Positions 24,746-34,724 are shown, numbered from the stretch's first letter. The stretch: 64,000 bases of DNA from Micromonospora sp. M71_S20 (GCF_003664255.1 NZ_RCCV01000001.1:1922001-1986000), one strand, 5' to 3'. Numbers and translations are program-made. Notes: generated by a model not told the origin, from the sequence alone.

Positions 24746-26540
24746 GTGGCGGACACGACGGTGTCGGACCTGGTGGTGGCCCGGCTCGCGGACTGGGGTG
24801 TGGACCGGGTCTTCGGCTATTCGGGCGACGGTATCGACGGGGTGATGGGGGCGTTGCGGCGGGCCGGTCGGCCGGCGTTCGTGCAGGCCCGGCACGAGGA
24901 GACGGCCGCGTTCATGGCCTGCGGCCACGCCAAGTACAGCCGTGGGCTGGGGGTGTGCCTGTCGACCCAGGGGCCGGGTGCGGTACATCTACTCAACGGC
25001 CTCTACGACGCCCGGCTGGACTCCCAGCCGGTGCTCGCGCTGGTCGGTCAGCAGGTGACGTCGGTGTTGGGCAGCGGCTACCAGCAGGAGATCGACCTGG
25101 TCCGCCTCTACGGCGACGTGTGCGCCCAGTTCGTGCAGACCGCGTACACCCCGGAGCAGTTGCCGATGTTGCTCGACCGGGCGATCCGCACGGCCCTGGC
25201 CACCCGCAGCCCCACCTGCGTGATCCTGCCGCATGACGTGCAGACCGCTTCGGCCCCCGACCTCGGCGCGCACGAACACGGGATCATGGTGACCAATCCG
25301 GGTCTGCCGGTACCCGAACTGCGGCCCCGCGCCGACGACCTGCGGACCGCCGCGGACCTGCTCGACGCCGGGCAGCGGGTGGCGATCCTCGTCGGGCAGG
25401 GCGCCCGCGCCGCCGCCGGCGAGGTGGTCGACCTCGCCGAGGCGCTCGGCGCCGGAGTGACAGCGTCACTGCTGGGCAAGCCGGTGCTGGACGAGGCGCT
25501 GCCGTTCCACACCGGCGTGATGGGCCACCTGGGCAGCACCGCCAGCAGCATGCTGATGAACGAGTGCGACACCCTGCTGATCGTCGGCAGCAACGATCCC
25601 TGGTCGGAGTTCTACCCGGCGCCGGGACAGGCCCGGGCGGTGCAGATCGACATCGACGGCCGACGTCTGGGCATGCGCTACCCGGTGGAGGTGCCGCTGC
25701 TCGGCGACGCTGCCGAGACCATCCGGGCGCTGCTGCCACTGCTCACCAGACGGTCCGACCGGAGCTGGCGTCAGCGCGTCGAGGGCGAGGTGACCCGCTG
25801 GCGAGACATCGCCCGACAGCGGGCGACCGCTCCGGCAGAGCCGCTCAATCCGCAGTACGTCCTGCACGCCCTCACCGACCGGCTACCCGCAGACGCGCAG
25901 GTGGCGGTGGACGTCGGCTCGGTGACCTACTGGTACGCGCGGCACCTGCGGCTGCCCGTCGGCGTCGACGCGCACCTGTCCAGCACCCTGGCCTCGATGG
26001 GTTCGGCGCTGCCGTACGGGCTGGCCGCGAAGCTCGCCGCCCCGCACCGGCCGGTGGTGGCGCTGGCCGGCGACGGGGCGATGCAGATGAACGGGCTGGC
26101 CGAGCTGCTCACCGTCGCGCACCGCTGGCGAGACTGGGCCGACCCGCGGTTCGTGGTGCTGGTGCTGCACAACCGCGATCTCGCGGAGGTGAGCTGGGAG
26201 CAGCGGGAGATGGAGGGCGATTCCCCGCTTCGTCGACTCCCAGCGCCTGCCCGACGCCCCGTACGCCCGCTGGGCGGAGCTGCTGGGCCTGCACGGCGTC
26301 CGGGTCACCACCCCCACCGAGGTCAACACCGCCTGGGACGAGGCCCTGTCAGCGGATCGGCCCACGCTGATCGAGGCGATCGTGGACCCGGCGATCCCGC
26401 TGCTGCCTCCGGCCCAGCCCTACGAGAAGGTCGCCACGATGTACCAGGCGCTCGGCCGGGAGGACACCGACCTGGGCCGGCGGGCCCTGGCACACCTGCG
26501 CCGGGAACGCGCCACCGAGGGCTTCGACGACCCCCGGTGA
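24746..26540 (+). pseudogene. thiamine-pyrophosphate-requiring enzyme, frameshifted
   Basis: A ~597-residue acetolactate-synthase/pyruvate-oxidase-like enzyme. It has the TPP_N domain with catalytic-type Glu (ARHEETAAFMA), a central FAD/NAD-like domain, and TPP_C with ALAGDGAMQMNGLAELL. At 26221-26222 an extra T shifts the frame inside EMEGDPRFVDSQ. The other frame then runs cleanly (LPDAPYARWAELLGL) to a stop at 26540. Start GTG 24746 follows GAGGAGG. It may be functional if the base is a sequencing error; otherwise it lacks ~100 residues. Confidence 0.85.
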
Positions 26541-26610
26541 CGGCGGGAGGTGTGCCGACCGGAATTCCGGAGACGTCAATGGCAGGTCGAGGAACGAAGA
26601 AAGGGGTGTG

Positions 26611-27171
26611 ATGAAGCGGATCCGGCAGTCGGTGCACGCTCTCGCCGGCAGCGTGCTGGCGGTGGTGATCGCCGGGGTGGTCGCCCTCCTCACCGGTCAA
26701 CCGTGGCTGTTTCCCAGCCTGGGGCCGGCGGTGATGCTGCACCTGGAAAAGCCCGACTCGCCGGAGTCGTCACCCCGCAACACGCTCATCGGGCACGGCG
26801 TCGCCCTGCTGGCCGGGTACGGATTCCTGGTGGCCTGCGGGCTGACCGACAACCCGCCGGTGCTGCAGGAGGGGATGAGCGGGCCGCGGATCGTCGCCGC
26901 GGCCGGGTCGCTCGCGGTGACCGCGCTCGTGCTGGTGCTGCTGAAGGCGTCACATCCCCCGGCGGGCGCGACCACACTGATCGTGAGCCTAGGTCTGCTG
27001 ACCACCCCCACTCAGTTGCTCATCGCTGCGGGTGCGGTGGTGCTGGTCACGGCGGTGGACTGGCTGTACGGGCAGGTGTCGGACCGGCCGATGCCGGTAT
27101 GGGCGGCACCCGAACGGTCACCGGAAGAAGGAGGGCATCGTGGTGGACCGGATCGCCGACCCGTGGGGTGA
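26611..27171 (+). CDS. HPP-family membrane protein
   Basis: 186 residues with four hydrophobic helices. The HPP motif is in KASHPPAGATTLIV and LFPSLGPAV precedes it; both are typical of the family, whose members in cyanobacteria and plants transport nitrite. The charged C-terminus overlaps the start of the next gene by ~30 bases, so they are co-transcribed. GAAAGGGG lies upstream of the ATG. Confidence 0.9.
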   Translation: MKRIRQSVHALAGSVLAVVIAGVVALLTGQPWLFPSLGPAVMLHLEKPDSPESSPRNTLIGHGVALLAGYGFLVACGLTDNPPVLQEGMSGPRIVAAAGSLAVTALVLVLLKASHPPAGATTLIVSLGLLTTPTQLLIAAGAVVLVTAVDWLYGQVSDRPMPVWAAPERSPEEGGHRGGPDRRPVG

Positions 27172-29575
27172 GCGGACCCCGTACGGGCCGGGACAGGAGT
27201 GGCCGGTGCGGGTGGACCGGTACCTGGCCGACGAGCGCACCGATGCCGACGTGGACCGGTGGGTGCAGTCGGCGTCGGTGCTGCACTCCAACGGCGACGC
27301 GCTGGACATCGCGGTCGCCGACGGGCGGATCGTCGGCGTACGCGGCCGGGCGGTCGACCGGATCAACCGGGGCCGGGTCGACCCGAAGGACCTGTACGGC
27401 TGGCAGGCCAACCACAGCCAGGACCGGTTGACCCGCCCGCTGGTCCGGGACGGTGACCGTCTGGTCGAGACGGACTGGGACACCGCGATGGGCCGCGTCG
27501 TGTCCCGGTCGAAGGAACTCCTCGACGGGCCGGGGGGATGGGGGCACTTCGGCTTCTACACCACCGGCCAGCTGTTCCTGGAGGAGTACTACACGCTGGG
27601 CGTGATCGGCAAGGCCGGGCTGGGCACGCCGCACATGGACGGCAACACCCGGCTGTGCACCGCCACCGCCGCCGCCGCGATGAAGGCGAGCTTCGGCACC
27701 GACGGGCAGCCCGGCTCGTACACCGACGTGGACCACTGCGACGCGATCGCGCTGTGGGGCCACAACGTGGCCGAGACGCAGACCGTGCTGTGGATGCGGA
27801 TGCTGGACCGCCGACGCGGCCCGAACCCGCCCGCGATGCTGGCCGTGGACCCGCGTGCGACCCCGGTCGCCCGGGAGGCCGACCTGCACCTCGCGGTGCG
27901 CAACGGCACCAACGTGGCCCTGATGAACGGCCTGCTCCGCGAGATCATCCGGCGGGGGTGGCACGACCGCGACTACATCGACGCGCACACCCTCGGCTTC
28001 GACGAGCTGGGCCGGATCGTCGACGGCTATACACCCCGCCGGGTCGCCGCCATCTGCGACGTGCCGGCGGCCGACGTGGAACGCGCCGCGGAGCTGCTCG
28101 GCACCTCGCGGCGGCTGCTGTCGACCGTGTTGCAGGGCTTCTACCAGTCCAACCAGGCCACCGCCGCCGCCTGCGGCGTCAACAACCTGCACCTGGTCCG
28201 GGGCATGCTCGGCCGCCCCGGCGCCGGGATCTATCAGATGAACGGCCAGCCCACCGCGCAGAACACCCGGGAGACCGGCGCCGACGGGGACCTGCCGGGC
28301 CTGCGCAACTGGGAGAACACCGCGCACATCGAGGAACTGGCCCGGCTGTGGAACGTCGACGTGGACACCATCCCGCACTGGGCGCCCCCGACGCACGCCA
28401 TGCAGATCTTCCGGTACGCCGAGCAGGGCTCGATCAAGCTGCTGTGGATCACCGCCACCAACCCGGCCGTGTCCCTGCCGGAGCTGTCGCGGATCCGGCG
28501 CGTGCTGGCCAAGCCGGAGCTGTTCGTGGTGGTGCAGGACCTGTTCCTGACCGAGACCGCCGAGCTGGCCGACGTGGTGCTGCCCGCCGCGACGTGGGGC
28601 GAGAAGACCGGCACGTTCACCAGCGTCGACCGCACGGTGCACATCTCCGACAAGGCCGTCGATCCGCCCGGCGAGGCGAAGCCGGATCTGGACATCTTCC
28701 TCGACTACGCCCGCCGGATGGACTTCCGCGACCGCGACGGCAACCCGCTGATCCGGTGGACCGGGCCGGAGGAGGTGTTCGAAGCGTGGAAGGAGTGCAG
28801 CCGCGGCCGGCCGTGCGACTACACCGGCATCACCTACGCCAAGCTGCGCGGCGGCTCCGGCATCCAGTGGCCCTGCACCGAGGAGCATCCCGACGGCACC
28901 GAGCGCCTCTACACCGACGGGATCTTCAACACCGACCCGGACTACTGCGAGACGTACGGTCACGACCTCGCCACCGGTGCGGAGTTCACGGAGCCGGAGT
29001 ACCGGGCCAAGGAGCCGAAGGGGCGGGCGTTCCTGCACGCCGTCGACTACCAGCCCTCACCCGAGGTGCCCGACGACGACCACCCGATGCTGCTGACCAC
29101 CGGCCGGACCGTCTACCAGTTCCACACCCGCACCAAGACCGGCCGCGCGCCGCAGTTGAACGCCGCCGCCCCCGAGGTGTGGGTCGAGCTCCATCCGGGC
29201 GACGCCGAGCACCTCGGTATCGGCGAGGGCGACCTCGTCGGCATCTCCTCCGCGCGCGGCGGCATCGAGGCCCGCGCCCGCATCAGCGGCATCCGCCCCG
29301 GCGTCGTCTTCGTGCCGTTCCACTACGGCTACTTCGACCAGGACCCGGACGACCGCACACCCCGCGCCGCCAACGAACTGACCATCACCGCCTGGGACCC
29401 GGTGTCCAAGCAGCCGCTGTTCAAGGTGGCGGCCGTCGCGGTGGCGAAACTCGCCGACGGTCGGGGCGTACCCTCACCGGCGCCGACCGTCGGCGGCAGC
29501 GCACCGCTCGCGGACGCCGACGTGCCACCGACCGTCGGGGGGCCGACGGCCTGGGCCACCAGCGGGAAGGAGTGA
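27140..29575 (+). CDS. molybdopterin oxidoreductase lacking Fe-S cysteines
   Basis: 811 residues of the DMSO-reductase/formate dehydrogenase superfamily. The molybdopterin domain begins near residue 100 (WGHFGFYTTGQLFLEEYY). Cys in NTRLCTATAA is the likely Mo ligand, and a molydop-binding domain follows (RTVYQFHTRTKTGRAPQL). The N-terminal [4Fe-4S] segment is present but its cysteines are replaced: VQSASVLHSNGDALDI, and RVDPKDL where CPKG is usual. GTG 27140 follows AGAAGGAGG. It is in an operon with the HPP gene and a small helical protein. The substrate is not predictable. Confidence 0.88.
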   Translation: MVDRIADPWGERTPYGPGQEWPVRVDRYLADERTDADVDRWVQSASVLHSNGDALDIAVADGRIVGVRGRAVDRINRGRVDPKDLYGWQANHSQDRLTRPLVRDGDRLVETDWDTAMGRVVSRSKELLDGPGGWGHFGFYTTGQLFLEEYYTLGVIGKAGLGTPHMDGNTRLCTATAAAAMKASFGTDGQPGSYTDVDHCDAIALWGHNVAETQTVLWMRMLDRRRGPNPPAMLAVDPRATPVAREADLHLAVRNGTNVALMNGLLREIIRRGWHDRDYIDAHTLGFDELGRIVDGYTPRRVAAICDVPAADVERAAELLGTSRRLLSTVLQGFYQSNQATAAACGVNNLHLVRGMLGRPGAGIYQMNGQPTAQNTRETGADGDLPGLRNWENTAHIEELARLWNVDVDTIPHWAPPTHAMQIFRYAEQGSIKLLWITATNPAVSLPELSRIRRVLAKPELFVVVQDLFLTETAELADVVLPAATWGEKTGTFTSVDRTVHISDKAVDPPGEAKPDLDIFLDYARRMDFRDRDGNPLIRWTGPEEVFEAWKECSRGRPCDYTGITYAKLRGGSGIQWPCTEEHPDGTERLYTDGIFNTDPDYCETYGHDLATGAEFTEPEYRAKEPKGRAFLHAVDYQPSPEVPDDDHPMLLTTGRTVYQFHTRTKTGRAPQLNAAAPEVWVELHPGDAEHLGIGEGDLVGISSARGGIEARARISGIRPGVVFVPFHYGYFDQDPDDRTPRAANELTITAWDPVSKQPLFKVAAVAVAKLADGRGVPSPAPTVGGSAPLADADVPPTVGGPTAWATSGKE

Positions 29576-29578
29576 GTC

Positions 29579-30037
29579 GTGCACCTCGCCCACTACCTCG
29601 GACTGCTGCACCGCGCGCAGGTCAACCTCGCCGACGCGTTCCGGCAGGTCGCCGACGCGCACGCCGAGGAACCCGACATCCAGCACCTCTGCCAGCAGCA
29701 GGCGAAGCGCTGCGACGGCCACGCCGAACAACTGCAACCGTTCGCCGCCCGCTACTCCGAGGACGCCCCCACCGAGCCCGACCGGCTGCACTCGCAACTG
29801 TTCACCGGCACCCGCACCGGCGGCATCGGCCTCCTGCGTGACCTGCAGGACCTGTACCTGATGGCCGCCGAGTGCGACATCGCCTGGACCGTCGTCGGCC
29901 AGGCCGCCTACGGCGCGCGCGACGAGGACCTGCTCGCGGTCGTGAAGCGCTGCGAGGGAGAGACCGCGATCCAGCTCAAGTGGCTGCGTACCCGGATGAA
30001 GGCCGCCGCACCCCAGGCGCTCGTCGTCGCCGACTGA
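29579..30037 (+). CDS. small helical protein, possibly ferritin-like
   Basis: 152 residues, strongly helical, with spaced His/Glu/Cys (LAHYLGLLHRAQ, DAHAEEPDIQHLCQQQ, KRCDGHAEQL, AAECDIAW). The pattern is that of a four-helix bundle such as ferritin-like DUF892 proteins, but no diagnostic motif is seen. GTG starts 4 bases after the oxidoreductase stop, with AAGGAG, so it is in that operon. Confidence 0.8.
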   Translation: MHLAHYLGLLHRAQVNLADAFRQVADAHAEEPDIQHLCQQQAKRCDGHAEQLQPFAARYSEDAPTEPDRLHSQLFTGTRTGGIGLLRDLQDLYLMAAECDIAWTVVGQAAYGARDEDLLAVVKRCEGETAIQLKWLRTRMKAAAPQALVVAD

Positions 30038-30053
30038 GGGGGCGAGAGACCGG

Positions 30054-31154
30054 TCAGCGCAGCAGCACCGGGCCCGCGTCGATCCGGGTGCGGAACAGGA
30101 CGTACGGCGTGCGCCGCAGGTCCTGCCCGCGCTGGTACTTCGCCTGGCGGTGCAGTTGGTTGGCGGTGACGTACAGGTGCCCGTCGGCGGCCACGGACAT
30201 GGTGTCGGGCCACAGCAGCCGCGGGTCGTGGACGACGGTCTCGTACTCGCCGTCGGTGCGGCGGCGCAGCACCGCGTCGTGCTCGTAGGAGCTGAGGTAG
30301 AGCCGGCCGGCGTCGTCGGTCTCCAGGCCGTCGGAACCGCCGCCCTTGTCGCCCTCGTCGATCACCGTCGCGGCGACCTCGTCGTCGCCGACCGTGCGAT
30401 CGGCCAGGGCGTCGGTGGCCACGCTGTACCAACGACGCGAGGCGAGGGGACAGTAGTAGAGGCGGGAGCCGTCGGCGGCGATGGCGATGCCGTCGCACCC
30501 CATGGCCACCGGTTTCGGGTCGCCGTCGGCGGGGCGTTGCAGGAACGGCCGGCCCTCGACCACCGGCCGGAACGTCTCCAGCGGCTCCGCCTTCGTCGAC
30601 GGGTGCTCGTGCAGCCGCCGCCACGACTCCCCGCTGGCCAGGTCGACCACGATGATCCCGTTCGGACCGGAGTCGGAGGAGTCGGTGATGTAGGCGACGC
30701 CGGCCTCGCCGCGCCGTAGGTCGAAGCGCACGTCGTTGAGGTAGGTGCTGGGCAGCGCCACGTCGGCCGGGAAGGTGATCACCTGGGCGACGGTGTCGGT
30801 GTCCAGGTCCACGCGGACGAGCTTCGGCCCCCCGGGCCGGGTCGGCTGGAACATCGGACTGCCGGTGTCGAGCACCCACAGCCGGTCGGCCGGGTCGACC
30901 ACGATGCTCTGCACCGACACGAACGCCTGCGCGTCGTCGTCGGCCGACGGGCTGTTCCACTCCTGGTCCGGGAAGGGCACCTCGGTGCCGTCGCGCAGCT
31001 CGACCACGGTGGCGGGCACGTCGTCGCCCCACTTGGGGAAGTTGACGAAGATCCGGCCCGTGTGGGACACGCTCACGCCGGTGGGCATCGGGCCGGTGAA
31101 GGTGTGCACGACCTCCAGGTCGCCGACCGGCTCGTCGGTTGCCGGGCCGGTCAT
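30054..31154 (-). CDS. SMP-30 / major-royal-jelly-type beta-propeller protein
   Basis: 366 residues with repeated propeller blades (PTGVSVSHTGRIFVNFPKWG, VVDPADRLWVLDTGSP, DGIAIAADGSRLYYCPL, SVAADGHLYVTANQLHR). This is the bacterial MRJP/yellow-like group, related to gluconolactonases. No signal peptide is seen. ATG 31154 overlaps the stop of the upstream gene. Function unknown; a lactonase or sugar-related role is inference. Confidence 0.85.
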   Translation of the reverse strand: MTGPATDEPVGDLEVVHTFTGPMPTGVSVSHTGRIFVNFPKWGDDVPATVVELRDGTEVPFPDQEWNSPSADDDAQAFVSVQSIVVDPADRLWVLDTGSPMFQPTRPGGPKLVRVDLDTDTVAQVITFPADVALPSTYLNDVRFDLRRGEAGVAYITDSSDSGPNGIIVVDLASGESWRRLHEHPSTKAEPLETFRPVVEGRPFLQRPADGDPKPVAMGCDGIAIAADGSRLYYCPLASRRWYSVATDALADRTVGDDEVAATVIDEGDKGGGSDGLETDDAGRLYLSSYEHDAVLRRRTDGEYETVVHDPRLLWPDTMSVAADGHLYVTANQLHRQAKYQRGQDLRRTPYVLFRTRIDAGPVLLR

Positions 31155-31597
31155 CGCAGGGCCTTCAGGGCGACGGCGGTGACCGAGCCGTAGGCCAGGT
31201 GCGGGACGAGGTCGGTGACCCAGTCCGCAGCCGACCACGAGCGGGGGTCGGTGATCTTCAGCGCGGTCATCGGGGCGTTGGAGGCGATCATCGCCAGGCC
31301 GGTCAGTGCCAGCGCCGACACCGCGGTGGGCAGGCGGCGGCCTCCCGCCGCGGCGTACACGCCGGCTGCGGCCACGGAGGTGGCGTAGCCGAGCAACGGG
31401 CCCAGCCCGGACTTCCGGTTCTCACCCGTCTGCTGGTCGCCAAGGTCGACGTGGGCGAGGTCGGCCAGGCGGGCGGCGCTGTCCTCCCCGGCGCTGCTGG
31501 CCGGTCGGGCCCGTACCGCCATGTCCAGGTAGGTGACGGCGTTCAACGCGGACGCGCCGGCCGCGCCGGCGATCAAAGCTCTACTGGTCGGCATCAT
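31151..31597 (-). CDS. small membrane protein, unknown function
   Basis: 148 residues with three or four hydrophobic stretches (LIAGAAGASALNAVTYLDMA, LGYATSVAAAGVYAA, SALALTGLAMIASNAP). Similar proteins are common in actinomycetes beside stress genes. Two adjacent ATGs (31597, 31594) are possible starts. It overlaps the propeller gene. Confidence 0.8.
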   Translation of the reverse strand: MMPTSRALIAGAAGASALNAVTYLDMAVRARPASSAGEDSAARLADLAHVDLGDQQTGENRKSGLGPLLGYATSVAAAGVYAAAGGRRLPTAVSALALTGLAMIASNAPMTALKITDPRSWSAADWVTDLVPHLAYGSVTAVALKALR

Positions 31598-31915
31598 CCA
31601 CGCGTGCTACCCGTCCACCCGCCGATCACACCCGTCGAGCCCACCGGCCGACGCGATAGGGACGAACAGGGCACCTGACGACAGGGCACCTCCACACCAT
31701 GCTGCTGCCGTGGCGTTCGGCGGAAGCGGGGGTATCGTGGCGGGTCTGTAGTTCACATCCGCCGTATCGGGTGTGGCGAATCGGCGTCGAGCAGCGGCGT
31801 TGGTACCGGCTCCACCCCGGTGGGTCCGTGCAGCGGTCCGCGACGCGCGGGCTGCCATCGCACGCCCACCTCTTCTGGTTCTGCCGGCGTGCCCGCCCTG
31901 TGAGGAACGTGTGCC
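31598..31915. promoter_or_regulatory. divergent intergenic region before a GAF-ANTAR gene
   Basis: 318 bases without a supported gene. GGGGGTATCG near 31728 resembles a SigB/SigF -10 box in the direction of the GAF-ANTAR gene. No other structure is clear. Confidence 0.35.
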
Positions 31916-32626
31916 ATGGCCGCCCTGCCGACGGACCCCGCTGACGCCTTCGCCGAACTCGGCCGCATCAAGCTCGGCGAGACCGGCCTCGACGACGTTC
32001 TGCAACGCGTGGCGGAACTGGCCAAACGCGCCCTGGACACACCGGTGCAGGTGTCGGTCACCCTGGTCCGCAACGGCACCGGGCACACCGCGGCGTTCAC
32101 CGACGACCTGGCCCGCGGCCTAGACGAGCGGCAGTACGCCCAGGGACGCGGCCCCTGCCTGGACGCCGCGGCCAGCGGCGACGTCCTGTCCGTGCCCGAT
32201 CTCGCCGAAGAGCACCGATGGCCGGACTGGGCCGAGCGCGGCCACAAGGCGGGAGTGGGTAGCTCGGTGTCGGTCGGCCTGCCGATCCAGGACGCGGTCG
32301 TCGGCGCGCTCAACGTCTACGCCCGCACCCCGCACGCCTTCGACGACGACGACACGATCACCGTGCTGGAGACCTTCGCCGCGTACGCCGCGGTCGCCCT
32401 GGCCAACGCGCACCTCTACGACAGCACCGCCACCCTCGCCCAGCAGATGCAGGAAGCGATGGCCAGCCGCGCGGTCATCGAACAGGCCAAGGGCATCATC
32501 ATGGCCGAACGCCGCTGCACCCCCGGCGAGGCCTTCGACATCCTGGCGAAGGTGTCCCAGGACTCCAACCGCAAGGTCCGCGACGTGGCCCAGGCCCTCG
32601 TCGACCGGGCAGCCGGAGCACGCTGA
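31916..32626 (+). CDS. GAF-ANTAR regulator (copy A)
   Basis: 236 residues: a GAF domain (about 20-165; GRGPCLDAAASG, VGLPIQDAVVGALNVYA) and a C-terminal ANTAR domain (MASRAVIEQAKGIIMAERRC, AFDILAKVSQDSNRKV). ANTAR domains bind paired RNA hairpins to prevent termination. ATG 31916 follows GAGGAA. Very similar to the copies at 40901 and 42427. Confidence 0.94.
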   Translation: MAALPTDPADAFAELGRIKLGETGLDDVLQRVAELAKRALDTPVQVSVTLVRNGTGHTAAFTDDLARGLDERQYAQGRGPCLDAAASGDVLSVPDLAEEHRWPDWAERGHKAGVGSSVSVGLPIQDAVVGALNVYARTPHAFDDDDTITVLETFAAYAAVALANAHLYDSTATLAQQMQEAMASRAVIEQAKGIIMAERRCTPGEAFDILAKVSQDSNRKVRDVAQALVDRAAGAR

Positions 32627-32633
32627 CCCGCGT

Positions 32634-33032
32634 CTACTTTTCGCGGGCCTTGCGGGTGCTGCCGTTGTTGGCCTTGCGGATGGCCTCGACGAGGTCCGCC
32701 TTGTTCATCCGGGACCGGCCACGGACGTCGAGCTTCTTCGCCACGTCCATCAGGTGTTCCTTGCTGGCGTTGGCGTCGACCCCACCGGCCGTCCGGCCCG
32801 ACGAGCCGCGGCCGCCGGCGGCCTTCTTGTCACTCGGTCCCTTGCTGCCCTTCGGCTCCCAGTGGTCGCCCACCTTCTCGAAGGAGTGCTTGACGGCCGC
32901 GAACGCCGTCCGGTGGGCGCGCTCGCCCTCACCGTACGAGTCGACCGCCGAGTCGTGCGCCTCCGCGTAGGTGTCCTGTGCCTCCTTCGGCGACCGCTTC
33001 AGGGTGCTGGGCATGTCCTTGCGTGCCGGCAT
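32634..33032 (-). CDS. ChaB-family protein with Rho-N/SAP-like tail
   Basis: 132 residues. The N-terminal ChaB domain starts MPARKDMPSTLKRSPKEAQD. A low-complexity Lys/Gly linker follows, then a C-terminal SAP/Rho-N-like helix pair (DVAKKLDVRGRSRMNKADLV). It is probably a small nucleic-acid-binding stress protein. GAGGAG precedes ATG 33032. Confidence 0.87.
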   Translation of the reverse strand: MPARKDMPSTLKRSPKEAQDTYAEAHDSAVDSYGEGERAHRTAFAAVKHSFEKVGDHWEPKGSKGPSDKKAAGGRGSSGRTAGGVDANASKEHLMDVAKKLDVRGRSRMNKADLVEAIRKANNGSTRKAREK

Positions 33033-33102
33033 CGTCACTCCTCTCGTAGCCCCTCGTCGATGACCCTGCCCCCCGTGGCCACCGCCCAAACACCGCCGCA
33101 GC

Positions 33103-33924
33103 CACTCGTCGTTCACCTGGACCGTGTTCGGTGCCATCGCCGCCCGGACCGAGCGGGTCGGCCTGGTCACCGGGGTGACCTGCCCGACGGTGCGCTACCA
33201 CCCGGCGATCATCGCGCAGGCCGCGGCCACCCTGGCGCTCGTCTCCGACGGCAGGTTCACCCTCGGCGTGGGCGCCGGCGAGCGGCTCAACGAACACGTC
33301 GTCGGCCAAGGCTTCCCGAGCGTGCGAGGCCGGCACGAACGCCTCCGCGAGGCCCTGGAGATCATCAGGTTGCTCTGGCAGGGCGGCTACCAGTCGTACG
33401 AGGGCAAGCACCTCCACCTTGAGGACGCCCGGGTGTTCGATCTGCCCGACCGGCCACCGGTGATCGCGGTGGCGGCCAGCGGGCCGGCGTCGGTGGCGAT
33501 CGCCACCGAACTCGGCGACGGGCTGTTCGCCACCGAGCCGAAACCCGACCTGGTGGAGTCCTACCGGGCCGGCGGTGGCGGTGGTCCGCGCTACGCGGAG
33601 GTGCCGATGGCCTGGGCGCCCGACGAGCAGCAGGCGGTACAGGCCGCCTGGCAGACCAGCCGGTGGGCGGTCACCGGGTGGAAGGTGATGAGCGAACTGC
33701 CCAACCCGGTCAACTTCGAGGCCGCCTCCCGCACCGTCACCGAGGACGACATCCGGCAACAGTTCGCCGTCGGCCCCGACCCCGACGTCCACGTCGAGGC
33801 GGTGCGCACGTACGCCGACGCGGGCTTCGACCACCTGGTCCTGCAGAACGCCGGCCCCGACCCCGACGGCTTCCTCGACTTCTACCGCGACACCCTCGCC
33901 GACCGCCTCGGCGCGCTGGGCTGA
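33103..33924 (+). pseudogene. F420-dependent LLM-class oxidoreductase, N-terminally truncated
   Basis: The frame is a G6PD-type/LLM flavin-like TIM barrel from HSSFTWTVFGAIAARTERV onward (CPTVRYHPAIIAQAAATLAL, LGVGAGERLNEHVVG, EALEIIRLLWQGG). The first ~55-60 residues of the barrel are absent; homology starts abruptly at 33103. A GTG at 33124 could still give a 266-residue product, but it would lack the first strand and helix. The neighbouring small gap (33033-33102) holds the junction. Confidence 0.75.
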
Positions 33925-34017
33925 CGCCGGATCGGTCGGGTCCGCCGTGCGTACTGTCCGGCAGACCGGGCAGGAGATGGACGGTAGGGAGAGAGACTCG
34001 AAGAGAGGGGATGCCTG

Positions 34018-34425
34018 ATGCCGAGCACCACTATGCCGATGCTGGAGACGTACCCGAAGTCGATCAACCTGGACCGGGCGAAGCTCGCGGCGGCGATCGA
34101 CGCCCTCAACGACTGCGCCCAGGCCTGCACCGCGTGCGCCGACGCCTGCCTCAGCGAGGACATGGTCGCCGAACTGACCAAGTGCGTCCGGACGAACCTG
34201 GACTGCGCCGACATCTGCACCACCACCGCCCGGGTGCTGTCCCGCCACACCGGCTACGACGCGAACATCAGCCGTACGCTGCTGGAGGCCTGCGCCACCG
34301 CCTGCAAGTCCTGCGGGGACGAGTGCGCCGGTCACGCCGACAAGCACGAGCACTGCCGGATCTGCGCCGAGTCGTGCCGTGCCTGCGAGCAGGCCTGCCG
34401 CGACCTGCTGGCCACGATCAGCTGA
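34018..34425 (+). CDS. four-helix-bundle copper-storage protein (Csp/DUF326)
   Basis: 135 residues with 13 cysteines lining helices: CAQACTACADACL, CVRTNLDCADIC, CATACKSCGDEC and CRICAESCRACEQAC. This is the Csp pattern of proteins storing many Cu(I) ions. No signal peptide is seen, so it is cytosolic (Csp3-like). GAGAGGGG precedes the ATG. A terminator follows. Confidence 0.93.
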   Translation: MPSTTMPMLETYPKSINLDRAKLAAAIDALNDCAQACTACADACLSEDMVAELTKCVRTNLDCADICTTTARVLSRHTGYDANISRTLLEACATACKSCGDECAGHADKHEHCRICAESCRACEQACRDLLATIS

Positions 34426-34431
34426 GCACAG

Positions 34432-34472
34432 GCGGGCGGTGCCGCACCCTGACAGGTGCCGGCACCGCCCGC
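34432..34472. terminator. 13-bp perfect stem-loop between convergent genes
   Basis: GCGGGCGGTGCCG and CGGCACCGCCCGC are separated by 15 bases, between the Csp gene and the small gene on the other strand. It can serve both. Confidence 0.85.
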
Positions 34473-34476
34473 TTCG

Positions 34477-34635
34477 TCACCGCTTGGCCTCGTGCTTGGC
34501 CATCTGGGGCTGCTCCCCCTTGCCGACCTTGCGCAGCGCCTCACGCAGCTGCTCCTCGGTCATCTTGGAATTGCCCTCAACACCCGCGTCGTGGGCCTGC
34601 TGACGCAGATCGTGCAGCTTCTCCCGATCACCCAT
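34477..34635 (-). CDS. 52-residue SAP/Rho-N-like small protein
   Basis: MGDREKLHDLRQQAHDAGVE begins a short charged protein that ends HEAKR. NSKMTEEQLREALRKVGKG resembles a LEM/SAP-type helix-extended-loop-helix. GGGGAGG lies 6 bases before ATG 34635. It resembles small actinomycete proteins of unknown function found near stress genes. Confidence 0.8.
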   Translation of the reverse strand: MGDREKLHDLRQQAHDAGVEGNSKMTEEQLREALRKVGKGEQPQMAKHEAKR

Positions 34636-34724
34636 GTCGACCTCCCCGTCGGTGCGATGGCGCCGCGTCTCCGCGCGCCGCTGTCGTCCGCCGCGTTCCC
34701 GCCCGGCAGTAGAGGCAAACGGGC

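Noticed and set aside
27047..29038. Long open frame (663 codons) antisense to the molybdopterin oxidoreductase
   Set aside because: Composition is typical of a high-GC shadow frame, and the sense frame is a clear enzyme. Similar long antisense frames at 37789-39720 and 53935-56172 were rejected for the same reason.
27538..29841. Long plus-strand frame overlapping the oxidoreductase in another phase
   Set aside because: Arg/Pro-rich, no recognisable motifs; shadow of the real gene.
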